This document shows positions 10,428 to 18,078 of a stretch of DNA of 64,000 nt, piece by piece. Within the stretch, counting starts at the first letter, position 1. Each line of letters opens with the position of its first letter. Position numbers and translations under genes: made by a program. Location: NCBI RefSeq assembly GCF_008297975.1, contig NZ_VLNY01000001.1, positions 248,001 through 312,000 on the forward strand, given 5' to 3'. Below the pieces are notes generated by a model that was not told where the DNA came from, made no database searches, and worked only from the letters and a program-made list of their open reading frames with translations. The DNA comes from Antrihabitans cavernicola. GTDB lineage: Bacteria; Actinomycetota; Actinomycetes; Mycobacteriales; Mycobacteriaceae.

Positions 10428-10802
10428 GGTCCGGTACAGCAACGCCGCTGTGAACAGCACGAACAACGCTGTGGCGGTGTGTACGCCAAGTGCAGTGGCA
10501 ATGCTGCCGTGGTGGGAGAGGACGTTGATCGCGTCGCCGAAAGGAATCAGCGAGACGACGCCTAGAGCGATCGCGAGTGCTCGGTGCTCGCGAGCGGCGA
10601 TCAGAGCAAACACCACCAGACCGCACACCAGGTCACGAGTGCCTTTCACTGCATAGAAGCCGTCGGCGTCGCCCCCCGGCCAGCGTGGGAACCCGAACCC
10701 CGTGACGATGGACCCAGGAACGATCAGATAGCTCAGACCGATATATGCGATAAAGGCGCCACCGAGTGCGGCGAGCCAAAGTGCGACAGTGTGCAGTTTC
10801 AT
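10365..10802 (-). CDS. DUF4267-type small membrane protein
   Basis: About 145 residues with four hydrophobic segments. The conserved glycine-rich GFGFPRWPGGDADGFYAVKG and RDLVCGLVV match the DUF4267 family of unknown function. ATG at 10802 is preferred because GGAGAAG (10812-10806 on the minus strand) sits about 6 bases upstream; the ATG at 10814 would place that ribosome binding site inside the gene. It is divergent from a TetR gene with duplicated palindromes between them, so it is the likely target of that repressor. Confidence 0.78.
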   Translation of the reverse strand: MKLHTVALWLAALGGAFIAYIGLSYLIVPGSIVTGFGFPRWPGGDADGFYAVKGTRDLVCGLVVFALIAAREHRALAIALGVVSLIPFGDAINVLSHHGSIATALGVHTATALFVLFTAALLYRTSERDSDTARQLDQSSSVAAL

Positions 10803-10816
10803 GTTCTTCTCCATAT

Positions 10817-10829
10817 CTAGCGCTGCTAG
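10817..10829. promoter_or_regulatory. TetR operator candidate, site 1
   Basis: CTAGCGCTGCTAG: perfect arms CTAGC/GCTAG around GCT. It lies 15 bases upstream of the DUF4267 start. A second near-identical site lies 51 bases further on, next to the tetR start, which fits autoregulation and control of both genes. Confidence 0.6.
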
Positions 10830-10867
10830 CAGACAAGTCGACAGTAGATCTAACTATGCCTTCTTGT

Positions 10868-10880
10868 CTAGCGGTGCTAG
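10868..10880. promoter_or_regulatory. TetR operator candidate, site 2
   Basis: CTAGCGGTGCTAG: the same CTAGC/GCTAG arms with spacer GGT, ending 9 bases before the TetR start codon. Pairing with the site at 10817 strongly suggests the binding sequence of the adjacent regulator. Confidence 0.6.
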
Positions 10881-10889
10881 AGTCGAGGA

Positions 10890-11459
10890 ATGTCGATACA
10901 GGAGAGACGTACCCGTGAACGAGGGCTGCGCCAGCAGTTGATCATCGCCACCGCGCGCGAGCTGGCCGAGAACGAGGGCTGGGATGCGGTGACTACACGG
11001 CGACTTGCCGAGCGAATCGAGTACAGCCAGCCTGTGCTCTACAGCCATTTCGCCGGTAAGGACGAGATCGTCGAAGCCGTTGCGGTGGAAGGATTCGTCG
11101 AGTTGACCGGTGCGCTGCGGCTGGCTCGTCGATCGGTGGACGACCCCCACGAATCGCTGGGGAAAGTCGCGAGCGCCTACGCGGATTTCGCGAATGCGAA
11201 TCCCGCCCTCTTCGATGCGATGTTCACGCGCACGACTCGACTACCGTTCGGCGCTGACGCGACACCAGCACCGCTCATCGCGGCATTCGGAGAAATTCAG
11301 GCCGCCGTTGCGCCCCTGGCCGGGGACCGCGACGTCGAGACCCTCACCGAGGTGTGGTGGAGCATGCTGCACGGCTTGGTGACGCTGGGCCGCGACGGCC
11401 GCCTACGACCGGACTTCGCCGACCGGCGGATGGCACTGGTGACGCAACTACTCGGCTAG
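10890..11459 (+). CDS. TetR/AcrR family transcriptional regulator
   Basis: A 189-residue protein. The N-terminal helix-turn-helix covers about residues 10-55 (QQLIIATARELAENEGW ... RRLAERIEYSQPVLYSHF), the typical TetR DNA-binding domain. The C-terminal ligand domain resembles the WHG-type group. ATG at 10890 follows a pair of CTAGC palindromes that are probably its own operators. It is divergent from the DUF4267 membrane-protein gene and overlaps the convergent DUF72 gene by 12 bases. The inducer is unknown. Confidence 0.9.
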   Translation: MSIQERRTRERGLRQQLIIATARELAENEGWDAVTTRRLAERIEYSQPVLYSHFAGKDEIVEAVAVEGFVELTGALRLARRSVDDPHESLGKVASAYADFANANPALFDAMFTRTTRLPFGADATPAPLIAAFGEIQAAVAPLAGDRDVETLTEVWWSMLHGLVTLGRDGRLRPDFADRRMALVTQLLG

Positions 11460-12260
11460 TCGTTCTCGCAACCCCATTGCGTCGTAGGGAGATCGAACCT
11501 TGACGTCGTTGTCGAAGTACACGTAGCCGTCGCCACCCGCTGTCCAGGTACGCAGCTTGTCGGCCCAGTTGCCGAGCGCCTCGTCGGTGTAACCGCTGAC
11601 GTACATTTCCTCGGCGCCGTGCATTCGGGCGTAGACGAAGTCGGCGGTCAGGTCCTCGAAGTACGGGTACTTGCCCGCCGAGTCGGCAATGACCAAGGCA
11701 ATGTTGTTGGCCCGCAATATCTCCGGCACGTCGGGAACGGCGAAGCTGGGACTGCGAACCTCGATGGCGTGGCGTAACGGCCTGTCGGCATCGGTCGTCG
11801 TCCACGCCCGGTCGGCAACCTTGTCGCCATGGCGGCCGGCGAATTCTGCTGCAGCCGCAGTGGTTTTGGGCAACTGGGCGGCGAAGGCAGCCAGCGTGTC
11901 GGCATTGAATGCCAGGTTCGGTGGCAGCTGCCACAGCAACGGTCCGAGCTTGGGCCCCAACGCGAGAATGCCGGAGGCGAAGAACGTGGCAAGCGGCTCG
12001 TCGACGTCGACGAGCCGCTTCATGTGCGTGATGAATCGTGGTGACTTGACGGAGAAAACGAAATCGTCGGGGGTTTGCTCGGACCACTTGAGATAGCTGC
12101 TCGGCTTCTGCAGCGCGTAGAACGAGCCGTTGATCTCGACCGAGTCGAGCCGTTGCGCCATGTACTCGAGTTCGCGTCGATGGGCCAATCCCTTGGGATA
12201 GAACGAATCCCGCCATGGCGGATACACCCAACCCGATGTCCCGACGCGAATCATGCTCAT
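11448..12260 (-). CDS. DUF72 (YecE-like) family protein
   Basis: A 270-residue TIM-barrel-like protein starting MSMIRVGTSGWVYPPWRD. The conserved series EYMAQRLDSVEINGSFYA, TPDDFVFSVKSPRFITHMKRL and a terminal region with YVYFDND are hallmarks of DUF72. The biochemical role of this widespread family is not established. No ribosome binding site is obvious; ATG at 12254 is an alternative start. It is convergent with tetR and lies downstream of the MFS gene, separated by a very strong hairpin. Confidence 0.88.
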   Translation of the reverse strand: MSMIRVGTSGWVYPPWRDSFYPKGLAHRRELEYMAQRLDSVEINGSFYALQKPSSYLKWSEQTPDDFVFSVKSPRFITHMKRLVDVDEPLATFFASGILALGPKLGPLLWQLPPNLAFNADTLAAFAAQLPKTTAAAAEFAGRHGDKVADRAWTTTDADRPLRHAIEVRSPSFAVPDVPEILRANNIALVIADSAGKYPYFEDLTADFVYARMHGAEEMYVSGYTDEALGNWADKLRTWTAGGDGYVYFDNDVKVRSPYDAMGLRERLAE

Positions 12261-12282
12261 ACGCTATCGCGACTACGCTTCG

Positions 12283-12332
12283 CGCAGGTGAGCGTTTAAT
12301 TGGTCCCTGGACCAACTAAACGCTCACCTGCG
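12283..12332 (-). terminator. Near-perfect 50-bp palindrome, likely terminator of the MFS gene
   Basis: 24-base arms (12283-12306 and 12309-12332) are separated by two bases and differ by one G-U-tolerated mismatch. The arms start CGCAGGTGAGCG and close at GGTCC/GGACC. It begins two bases past the MFS stop codon on the minus strand and precedes the DUF72 start. A stem this strong at a gene end is best read as a terminator or as a transcript-end-protecting hairpin. Confidence 0.75.
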
Positions 12333-12334
12333 GG

Positions 12335-13783
12335 CTACGCCCGCTTGCGGACCAACGTCACCAGCAAACCTGCAAGGGCAACGCAGGTGACGAAGATCAG
12401 GCCCGGCTTGTAGCTGGCCAGCATGTCCGCTGCCGACCCGGTGCCCGTGCCGTGCGCCGAGATGATCGCCGTCGTGACAGCGAGGACCAGCGCCGCGCCG
12501 ACCTGCGCCGACGACTGGACCAGTCCCGCCGCCAGCCCCTGCTCCTCATCCTCGATGCCGTTGGTCGCCTGCACGTTGATCGCCGGGAAGGCAAGGGCGA
12601 AGCCAACTCCCAACAGCAATGCGGTCGGCATGATCGCCAACGCGTAGATCGGATGCGTGTCGACCCGAAGGAACAACACATAGCCCAGGGTCATCGCCGC
12701 GAGGCCCGCAATGATGAGACGCGGAGTACCGACGCGGTCGATCACGCTGCCTGCGAACGGCGCGCTGAACGCCACCAGCAGACCGGTCGGCAGCAAGGCC
12801 AGCGCCATGTGCAGCGGCGACCAGCCGAGCGTGTCCTGGAAGTACAGCGTCACGATGAACTGGAAGCTCGCGAAGGAACCGAACAACCCGACGATCGCCA
12901 GGTTTGCCCGCACCAGCGTGCCGTTGCGCAAGATGCCCAGTCGAACCAGCGGATGCGCCACCCGCTTCTCCACCGCGATGAACGACGCGAACAGCACCAC
13001 GACCAGAACGAACGAGCCGAGCGTACGAGCGCTCGCCCACCCAGCCTGCGGGGCCGACACCACGGTGTACACCAGCAGCAACATCCCGGCGGTGGACAGA
13101 ATCGCACCAACGATGTCGTGCCCGCCCTCGGCCTTGGTCGTGTCCTTCGGAATGAGGAAGTAGCCCATGACCAGCGCGATGATCGCGATCGGAACGGGGA
13201 GCAGGAACGTCCACCGCCAGCCGATTCCGGTCATCAGACCACCGAAGACCAGGCCGAACGAGAACCCACTCGCACCGAACACGGTGTAGATGGAGAGCGC
13301 CTTGTTCCGCGCCTTACCTTGCGCGAACGTCGTGGTGATGATGGAGAGACCGGTCGGAGCCGTGAACGCAGCGGAGAGTCCCTTGATGAATCGAGTCGCG
13401 ATGAGCAGCGGACCGTCGTCGACGACTCCACCCAACAACGACGCGACCGCGAAGACCGCCAACGCGATCAGGAAGACCCGGCGACGGCCGAGCAGGTCGG
13501 CGGTGCGGCCGCCGAGCAGCAGCAAGCCGCCGTATCCCAGAACGTAACCGCTGATCAGCCACTGCAGGGTGGATGTCGTCAGGTTCAGTTCGGTACCGAT
13601 GGACGGGAGTGCGACGCCGACCATGGAGACGTCGAGACCGTCGAGAAACAGCACGATGCAGAGCGCGATGAGGGTCCCCCACAGCCGGAGGGGCCATTTC
13701 AGATTGTCACTCGCCGAAGCAAGCGTCGAGTTGCCGTCCGGACCTACCGGACGAGCATCCGAGATCGTTGTCGTGGAAGTCAT
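12335..13783 (-). CDS. MFS drug:H+ antiporter, DHA2 (EmrB/QacA) 14-TM type
   Basis: About 482 residues. Motif FLDGLDVSMVGVALPSIG in helix 1 is the DHA2 signature, and LLGGRTADLLGRRRVF is the cytoplasmic loop 2-3 motif A. Around 14 hydrophobic segments follow and the C-terminus is basic. Proteins of this class export drugs or lipophilic compounds using the proton gradient. Start at 13783 (MTSTTT) is a choice; 13795 is also possible and neither has a clear ribosome binding site. It is divergent from a marR gene with palindromes between them, so repression by that MarR is likely. Confidence 0.88.
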   Translation of the reverse strand: MTSTTTISDARPVGPDGNSTLASASDNLKWPLRLWGTLIALCIVLFLDGLDVSMVGVALPSIGTELNLTTSTLQWLISGYVLGYGGLLLLGGRTADLLGRRRVFLIALAVFAVASLLGGVVDDGPLLIATRFIKGLSAAFTAPTGLSIITTTFAQGKARNKALSIYTVFGASGFSFGLVFGGLMTGIGWRWTFLLPVPIAIIALVMGYFLIPKDTTKAEGGHDIVGAILSTAGMLLLVYTVVSAPQAGWASARTLGSFVLVVVLFASFIAVEKRVAHPLVRLGILRNGTLVRANLAIVGLFGSFASFQFIVTLYFQDTLGWSPLHMALALLPTGLLVAFSAPFAGSVIDRVGTPRLIIAGLAAMTLGYVLFLRVDTHPIYALAIMPTALLLGVGFALAFPAINVQATNGIEDEEQGLAAGLVQSSAQVGAALVLAVTTAIISAHGTGTGSAADMLASYKPGLIFVTCVALAGLLVTLVRKRA

Positions 13784-13798
13784 GCTGACAGACATTAC

Positions 13799-13840
13799 AT
13801 GCGTACGCATTAAATGCAACCGCAATAAATGCAGTTGCAT
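13799..13840. promoter_or_regulatory. MarR operator region with repeated palindromes
   Basis: ATGCGTACGCAT (13799-13810) is a perfect 12-base palindrome, and ATGCAGTTGCAT (13829-13840) has arms ATGCA/TGCAT. ATGCAAC at 13814-13820 lies between them. The two sites share an ATGC....GCAT layout, lie 30 bases apart (about three turns), and sit in the gap between the divergent MFS and marR genes. Confidence 0.6.
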
Positions 13841-13871
13841 CGACGTACGGACCAGGGCTAAGATGGCGGCC

Positions 13872-14279
13872 ATGGCTGATCTCTCGACGATGAGGGAGCA
13901 TTCCGATACCCGCACCGGCGACCCGCTGGTCAACGAGTGGCGGGACCTCCTGACCAAGCACTCCAACGTCTCCTGTGCGCTGGAGAAAGCACTGCAGGAC
14001 GAGCACGGAATCGGCGTCAGCGAATTCGAGACGCTCGACCGATTGATCGATGCCGGTTGCAGCGAGTACCGGATGAGCGACCTGGCCAACGACATCTACC
14101 TGAGCCAGAGCGCCCTGTCCCGCACGGTGGCACGACTCGAGCGCGACAAGCTGGTCGACCGGACCATGTGCTCGACGGATCGTCGTTCGATCTTCGTCTG
14201 CCTCACCGACGCGGGTCGCGCACTCCACGCGCAGGCGCGCGTGACGCATCGCGCGGTGTTGGCGAACAACCTGGGCTAA
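13872..14279 (+). CDS. MarR family transcriptional regulator
   Basis: 135 residues with a winged helix-turn-helix. YRMSDLANDIYLSQSALSRTVARLERDKLVDR (about 59-91) is the recognition region, followed by the wing CSTDRRSIFVCLTDAGR typical of MarR. ATG at 13872 is chosen; ATG at 13863 adds three residues. It is divergent from the DHA2 transporter and probably represses it and itself through the palindromes at 13799-13840. The 3' end overlaps the convergent DUF4282 gene by four bases. Confidence 0.9.
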   Translation: MADLSTMREHSDTRTGDPLVNEWRDLLTKHSNVSCALEKALQDEHGIGVSEFETLDRLIDAGCSEYRMSDLANDIYLSQSALSRTVARLERDKLVDRTMCSTDRRSIFVCLTDAGRALHAQARVTHRAVLANNLG

Positions 14280-14803
14280 CGCTTCTTGAAGCGCCAGAAC
14301 TGCACTGCACGAACATCTTCCGAGAGTTGACTCATCGGAACGGCCACTTCGTTGAGCGACGTGTGAATGTCGTCGGCCAGCTGACTCATGTGCGTCACCT
14401 TGGAACCCAGCCGGTTGATGCTGATCAAGAACTCCAGCAGCAGGCGCACCGTCGCCGCCATCGACAACGCGAGCAGCGGAGCGACGAAAACCAAGAACAG
14501 CACGCCGAGGAAGACCGAGAACTGGAACACCGCGACGGACAGAGCGACCGGTACCGCGATGGACATCAGCAGAAAGAGTACGTAGACGACGGGGAGCAAC
14601 GTCCTGGTCGACACCCGGCGGAATCGGATGTCCAGCAGGCCGCGCATGGCGGTGAACAACCAGTCGCGAACTCCGGACAGCGCGTCGGTGCGCACGAGGA
14701 CAGGATCATGGTCGGGCTCGGCGTCCGCGTATTCCTCCCACTCCTCCTCGTATTCAGCCCACTCGGCCTCTTCCGGGGCCTCGTACTCCGGCTCTTGCGT
14801 CAT
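14276..14803 (-). CDS. DUF4282-type membrane protein with acidic N-terminus
   Basis: 175 residues. The first ~35 residues are very acidic (EAPEEAEWAEYEEEWEEY). Then come an arginine-bearing linker, two long hydrophobic helices (about 68-95 and 98-125), and a soluble C-terminal tail with INRLGSKVTHMSQ. The spacing and helices match DUF4282 proteins of actinobacteria, whose function is unknown. It overlaps the end of marR by four bases, convergently. Nothing nearby suggests a partner. Confidence 0.7.
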   Translation of the reverse strand: MTQEPEYEAPEEAEWAEYEEEWEEYADAEPDHDPVLVRTDALSGVRDWLFTAMRGLLDIRFRRVSTRTLLPVVYVLFLLMSIAVPVALSVAVFQFSVFLGVLFLVFVAPLLALSMAATVRLLLEFLISINRLGSKVTHMSQLADDIHTSLNEVAVPMSQLSEDVRAVQFWRFKKR

Positions 14804-14925
14804 GAACCGAATACTCCCCTCCTACGCGACGATTTGCGAATGCGTAGACGATCAGGAGCCGATTCGGTGGCACAATTCACGCGGCCGATGCCGCCACGGC
14901 ACCGGTCGACGACAAGGGGCGGTCA

Positions 14926-15702
14926 GTGTTCTTGATCAATCGGGTGCAGCGGCCACCGCTGAACGCCGTCTTGTTCCAACCGACGGCCGGCGTGCACGCG
15001 ACGCCCGACATGGCCGGCCTCGAGTACGTCGATCTGGACATCACCACCTCCGACGGCGTCGTGCTGCACGGCTGGTGGATTCCGACGTCCAGGCCCCGAA
15101 TCGGCCATGTGCTCTTCGCGCACGGCAACGGCGGCAACATCGGCGACCGCATCCTCCACGCTCAACTTCTTTCCGAAGCCGGATTCGACGTGCTCCTCTT
15201 CGACTACCGGGGTTACGGCTCGAGTGCCGGCCGCCCCTCCGAGCGGGGAACGTACCTGGACTCGCGAGCGGCACGGACTGCTCTGCTCGCTCAGGACGGC
15301 GTAGCGGGCGGTCGGACTTTCTACCTCGGGGAGTCGCTGGGCGGCGGCGTCGTCCTCGAATTGGCGTTGGCTCATCCGCCCGCGGGTGTGATCCTGACGT
15401 CGACGTTCAGCAGCGTCCGTGACGTAGCCCGTGAGCACTTCGCGATTCTGCCGTCCTTCCTGGTTCCCGATGCCTATCCCAACGCCCGCCGAATCGCCGA
15501 ACTGCAGGCCCCGGTGCTTATTCAGCACGGCGCCGTCGACGATCTCGTCCCCGTCGAGCAGGCGCATCGCAACTACGCTGCCGCGGCCGGACAGAAGGAA
15601 CTGCAGGTGATCGACAACGCCGGGCACAACGACCTGGTGGTCCTCGCCGGGCGCGAATGGGTGACGGCGATCACCTCCTGGTCAAGCCGATTATCGATGT
15701 GA
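14926..15702 (+). CDS. Alpha/beta hydrolase (ABHD13/Bem46-like)
   Basis: 258 residues. Oxyanion-region motif FAHGNGGNIGDR is near residue 64, nucleophile elbow LGESLGGGVV near residue 138, Asp in GAVDDLVP near residue 206 and His in NAGHNDLV near residue 234, so a full triad is present. It resembles ABHD12/13/17-type serine hydrolases that act on lipids or thioesters. The GTG start has AAGGGGCGG just upstream. It stands alone; the natural substrate is unknown. Confidence 0.85.
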   Translation: MFLINRVQRPPLNAVLFQPTAGVHATPDMAGLEYVDLDITTSDGVVLHGWWIPTSRPRIGHVLFAHGNGGNIGDRILHAQLLSEAGFDVLLFDYRGYGSSAGRPSERGTYLDSRAARTALLAQDGVAGGRTFYLGESLGGGVVLELALAHPPAGVILTSTFSSVRDVAREHFAILPSFLVPDAYPNARRIAELQAPVLIQHGAVDDLVPVEQAHRNYAAAAGQKELQVIDNAGHNDLVVLAGREWVTAITSWSSRLSM

Positions 15703-15862
15703 CCGGCGACACATTTGTCTCATTCGTGCTGGTTGGACGGCCCTCCAAAGGTCCTACGTGTTAATTGTGCAGAACTCACAGAAACTTGCCAGTAACCTTT
15801 CATCGTTCTTCGCCGATACGTCGTGTGGAGTAGCAAGAAGCCCCACACGAATGGAGAAGACA

Positions 15863-16348
15863 GTGCGCACCACGTCCGGAACCTCCCTCCTCGACCGCGA
15901 CCTCACCGCTACGGCGGACGGGTACAGCGATCGCGGTTGGAACGTTGCGACGACGGCAAACGGGATCTCGTTGATCACCGATGCCGATGTCGCCGGGATC
16001 GAGATCCCCGCCGAACACGCTGACGCTGTCCGCCACTACATGCGGGCAAACCAGATGGTCGGACCGGTCATCGAGCTCCCCGGAACACCGAGTCGTGAGA
16101 TCCACTTGGTCACCGGCATCGCCAACGCAAGCATGGCGATCGCAGCACTGCGCGCAATCGGCGCCATCGTGCATATGGATGGCGCGGGGATCCCGCTGCC
16201 GCCCACCCAGTTGGTCGCAGGCAGCGCCCGCTGGTCCGTCAGCCCGGAAGAGTCACGCTGGCTCCCGCCGGTGGTCGCCGTCGGTGCCGCTGTCCGCGCC
16301 GTCACGTCCGCCCGCTGGTCCGAGAGCGCTCGCCGCGTCGCTTCCTGA
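15863..16348 (+). CDS. Hypothetical protein, no recognised family
   Basis: The product is 161 residues from GTG at 15863, which has GGAGAAG (15853-15859) 3 bases upstream; an in-frame ATG at 15851 would swallow that site. No signal peptide or membrane helix is visible. The middle contains REIHLVTGIANASMAIAALR and GAIVHMDGAGIPLPPTQLV. The tail SARWSVSPEESRWLPPVVAV includes an Ala/Val-rich segment. Codon use looks normal for the genome, so it is likely real. I do not recognise the family and neighbours give no clue. Confidence 0.6.
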   Translation: MRTTSGTSLLDRDLTATADGYSDRGWNVATTANGISLITDADVAGIEIPAEHADAVRHYMRANQMVGPVIELPGTPSREIHLVTGIANASMAIAALRAIGAIVHMDGAGIPLPPTQLVAGSARWSVSPEESRWLPPVVAVGAAVRAVTSARWSESARRVAS

Positions 16349-16424
16349 TCTGACGCCGTACCCGTCGGGTGCCTGACTTCGCACCCCAGGGTGTCTGTTT
16401 CGAGTAGCCCACTGCATCGACTCT

Positions 16425-16446
16425 TGTCGTATCACCCGATACGACA
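16425..16446. promoter_or_regulatory. Perfect inverted repeat upstream of lipoprotein gene
   Basis: TGTCGTATC, spacer ACCC, GATACGACA: 9-base perfect arms. The repeat ends two bases before the ribosome binding site AGGAG (16449-16453) of the lipoprotein gene. It could be an operator of TetR/GntR type or an mRNA hairpin that affects translation. No T-run follows, so a terminator is unlikely. Confidence 0.5.
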
Positions 16447-16458
16447 GCAGGAGCCCCG

Positions 16459-17064
16459 ATGCTCGGACCTCGCTACCTTCTTCTTCGATCCACATCCTTC
16501 GCAGCCGTTCCCGTTGGGCTCGCGGCTGCCGCGCTGCTGCTCACCGGATGCGGTTCGGACATCACGCCGCATGCCGTCCCCGCCATGCAGGACGCCGTCT
16601 CGCCACCGGCCTTGGTTGTCGACTCGGCCCCCACGCGAGGACCGAAGCCCGCTGCCGTCGATCCCAACTTCGACGCCGAGATCGGTGACTGTGTGACGCT
16701 CAGCGGCACCATGGCGTCGCCCGTCATCGCGCATGCGGTGTGTGGCAGTTCCGCAGCCAACTTCACCGTCGTGCAAAAGGCTCCGACGCACACTCAATGC
16801 GTTTCCGACGTGGATATGTGGTACGCCCGCACCCGCAACGGACAAGAAGTGGGTGCGCTCTGTCTCGACGTGGATTGGGCTGTCGGCGACTGTATTTCGA
16901 CGGCAGGTGACTGGCCGACGCGCATCGACTGCGCATCGGGTTCGGGTGCGGCCATCCGGGTTACCGACATCATCGACGGAACCGACAGCACCGACGGCTG
17001 CGCAGGCCACAGCGGCGGCGTCTACAGCGAGCGCAAACGCGTCGTGTGCGTGCAGCCGATCTAG
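16459..17064 (+). CDS. LppU-like lipoprotein
   Basis: 201 residues. A signal sequence ends in the lipobox LLTGC (Cys near residue 31), predicting a lipid-anchored exported protein. The mature part has about seven cysteines, with repeated GDCV / GDCI units and VCGSSAANFTV, a pattern seen in mycobacterial LppU-type proteins (low-confidence match). The ATG has AGGAG six bases upstream and a perfect 22-base inverted repeat directly before that. The role is unknown; disulfide-stabilised repeats are inferred. Confidence 0.75.
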   Translation: MLGPRYLLLRSTSFAAVPVGLAAAALLLTGCGSDITPHAVPAMQDAVSPPALVVDSAPTRGPKPAAVDPNFDAEIGDCVTLSGTMASPVIAHAVCGSSAANFTVVQKAPTHTQCVSDVDMWYARTRNGQEVGALCLDVDWAVGDCISTAGDWPTRIDCASGSGAAIRVTDIIDGTDSTDGCAGHSGGVYSERKRVVCVQPI

Positions 17065-17067
17065 CGA

Positions 17068-18078
17068 CTACCGCAGCTGGACTGTCGCAGTCGAACGGCC
17101 GAATATCTTGCTGCCGTTCGCCGTTGCGGTCAGTGCGATCGTCGCTGTTCGTGTCGCAGGGTCGACAGTCTTGACCTTTCCGACGAAATCGACCGCGGCG
17201 GGCGCGTCGTTGCCGACGTAGACCGGCCTGGTGAAACGCACCCCGTAGTCGCACAAAGCGCCTGGGTCGCCGAGCCAAGTTGTCAGGTATTCGGCACCCA
17301 ATCCCATGGTGAGCATGCCATGCGCCACCACGTCGTCGAGGCCGACGAGGCTCACGATGTTCTCGTTCCAATGGATGGGGTTTGGGTCACCGGCAACGCC
17401 CGCGTAGTTCACCAGGTCGCCGCGCCGCAGATACGCCGTGCTGGTCGGCAGCTGATCGCCGACGGCGATGTCGGAGAACTCGATTCGCGGTTGCGACGGC
17501 GTCCGCTGCGGCTCGGCGGCAACGTAATCCGCGTCGGCGATCAAGCCCACGGTGGAGCTTCGGTTCGCCGACTCTGCCATCAACACCTGCTGCGCGGCGT
17601 CCGCGATGTGCTCGTCGATGACGCCGCCCGCCCGCGCGATCGCCGTGGTCAGACTCGCCTGCACAACGGCACCGGAGCTGTCCGTGATGTCGGTCTTGAA
17701 GACGAATGTCTCCTGGCCATGGCTCGACCGGAACGACTCCAATGCAATTCGACTGTCCAGGATGTCACCGGAACGGACTGGTCGGTACGCCGTGATGTGT
17801 TGCTCGGTGTGCAGGACCTGACTCAAATCATAGTTGGGCAGAAACTCGGAGAACACGGATCGCTGAGCGATGCCGCCGAGAATTGCCGTGAACGTGGTCG
17901 GTGCGATCAATGCGTTGTGCCCCAACGCATTCGCAGCGACCTCGTCGTAGTGCGCCGAATGGGTGGCCTGCACCGCGCGGGAGAACTCGCGTATCTTCTC
18001 CCGGCCTACCTCGTAATGATCGGAGATGCGATACACGCGACCGAGTAGGGATTCGACGTCGTCTACGGCAACTGTCAT
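17068..18078 (-). CDS. Double-hotdog (MaoC-type) (3R)-hydroxyacyl dehydratase/enoyl hydratase
   Basis: About 336 residues from ATG at 18078. The N-terminal hotdog (1-150) resembles the MaoC dehydratase N domain. The C-terminal hotdog carries the hydratase-2 motif YAGVAGDPNPIHWNENI (Asp/His pair) followed by VAHGMLTMG. Such fused HadA/HadB-like proteins act on (3R)-hydroxyacyl thioesters in fatty-acid or mycolate metabolism. It overlaps the upstream methyltransferase by four bases, so both are co-translated, suggesting joint action on acyl chains. Confidence 0.82.
   Translation of the reverse strand: MTVAVDDVESLLGRVYRISDHYEVGREKIREFSRAVQATHSAHYDEVAANALGHNALIAPTTFTAILGGIAQRSVFSEFLPNYDLSQVLHTEQHITAYRPVRSGDILDSRIALESFRSSHGQETFVFKTDITDSSGAVVQASLTTAIARAGGVIDEHIADAAQQVLMAESANRSSTVGLIADADYVAAEPQRTPSQPRIEFSDIAVGDQLPTSTAYLRRGDLVNYAGVAGDPNPIHWNENIVSLVGLDDVVAHGMLTMGLGAEYLTTWLGDPGALCDYGVRFTRPVYVGNDAPAAVDFVGKVKTVDPATRTATIALTATANGSKIFGRSTATVQLR

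Noticed and set aside
12452-13813. Long plus-strand open frame (453 codons) opposite the MFS gene
   Set aside because: It is a high-GC shadow: the minus strand encodes a clear 14-helix transporter, while this frame is Arg/Gln/Asp-rich with no domain.
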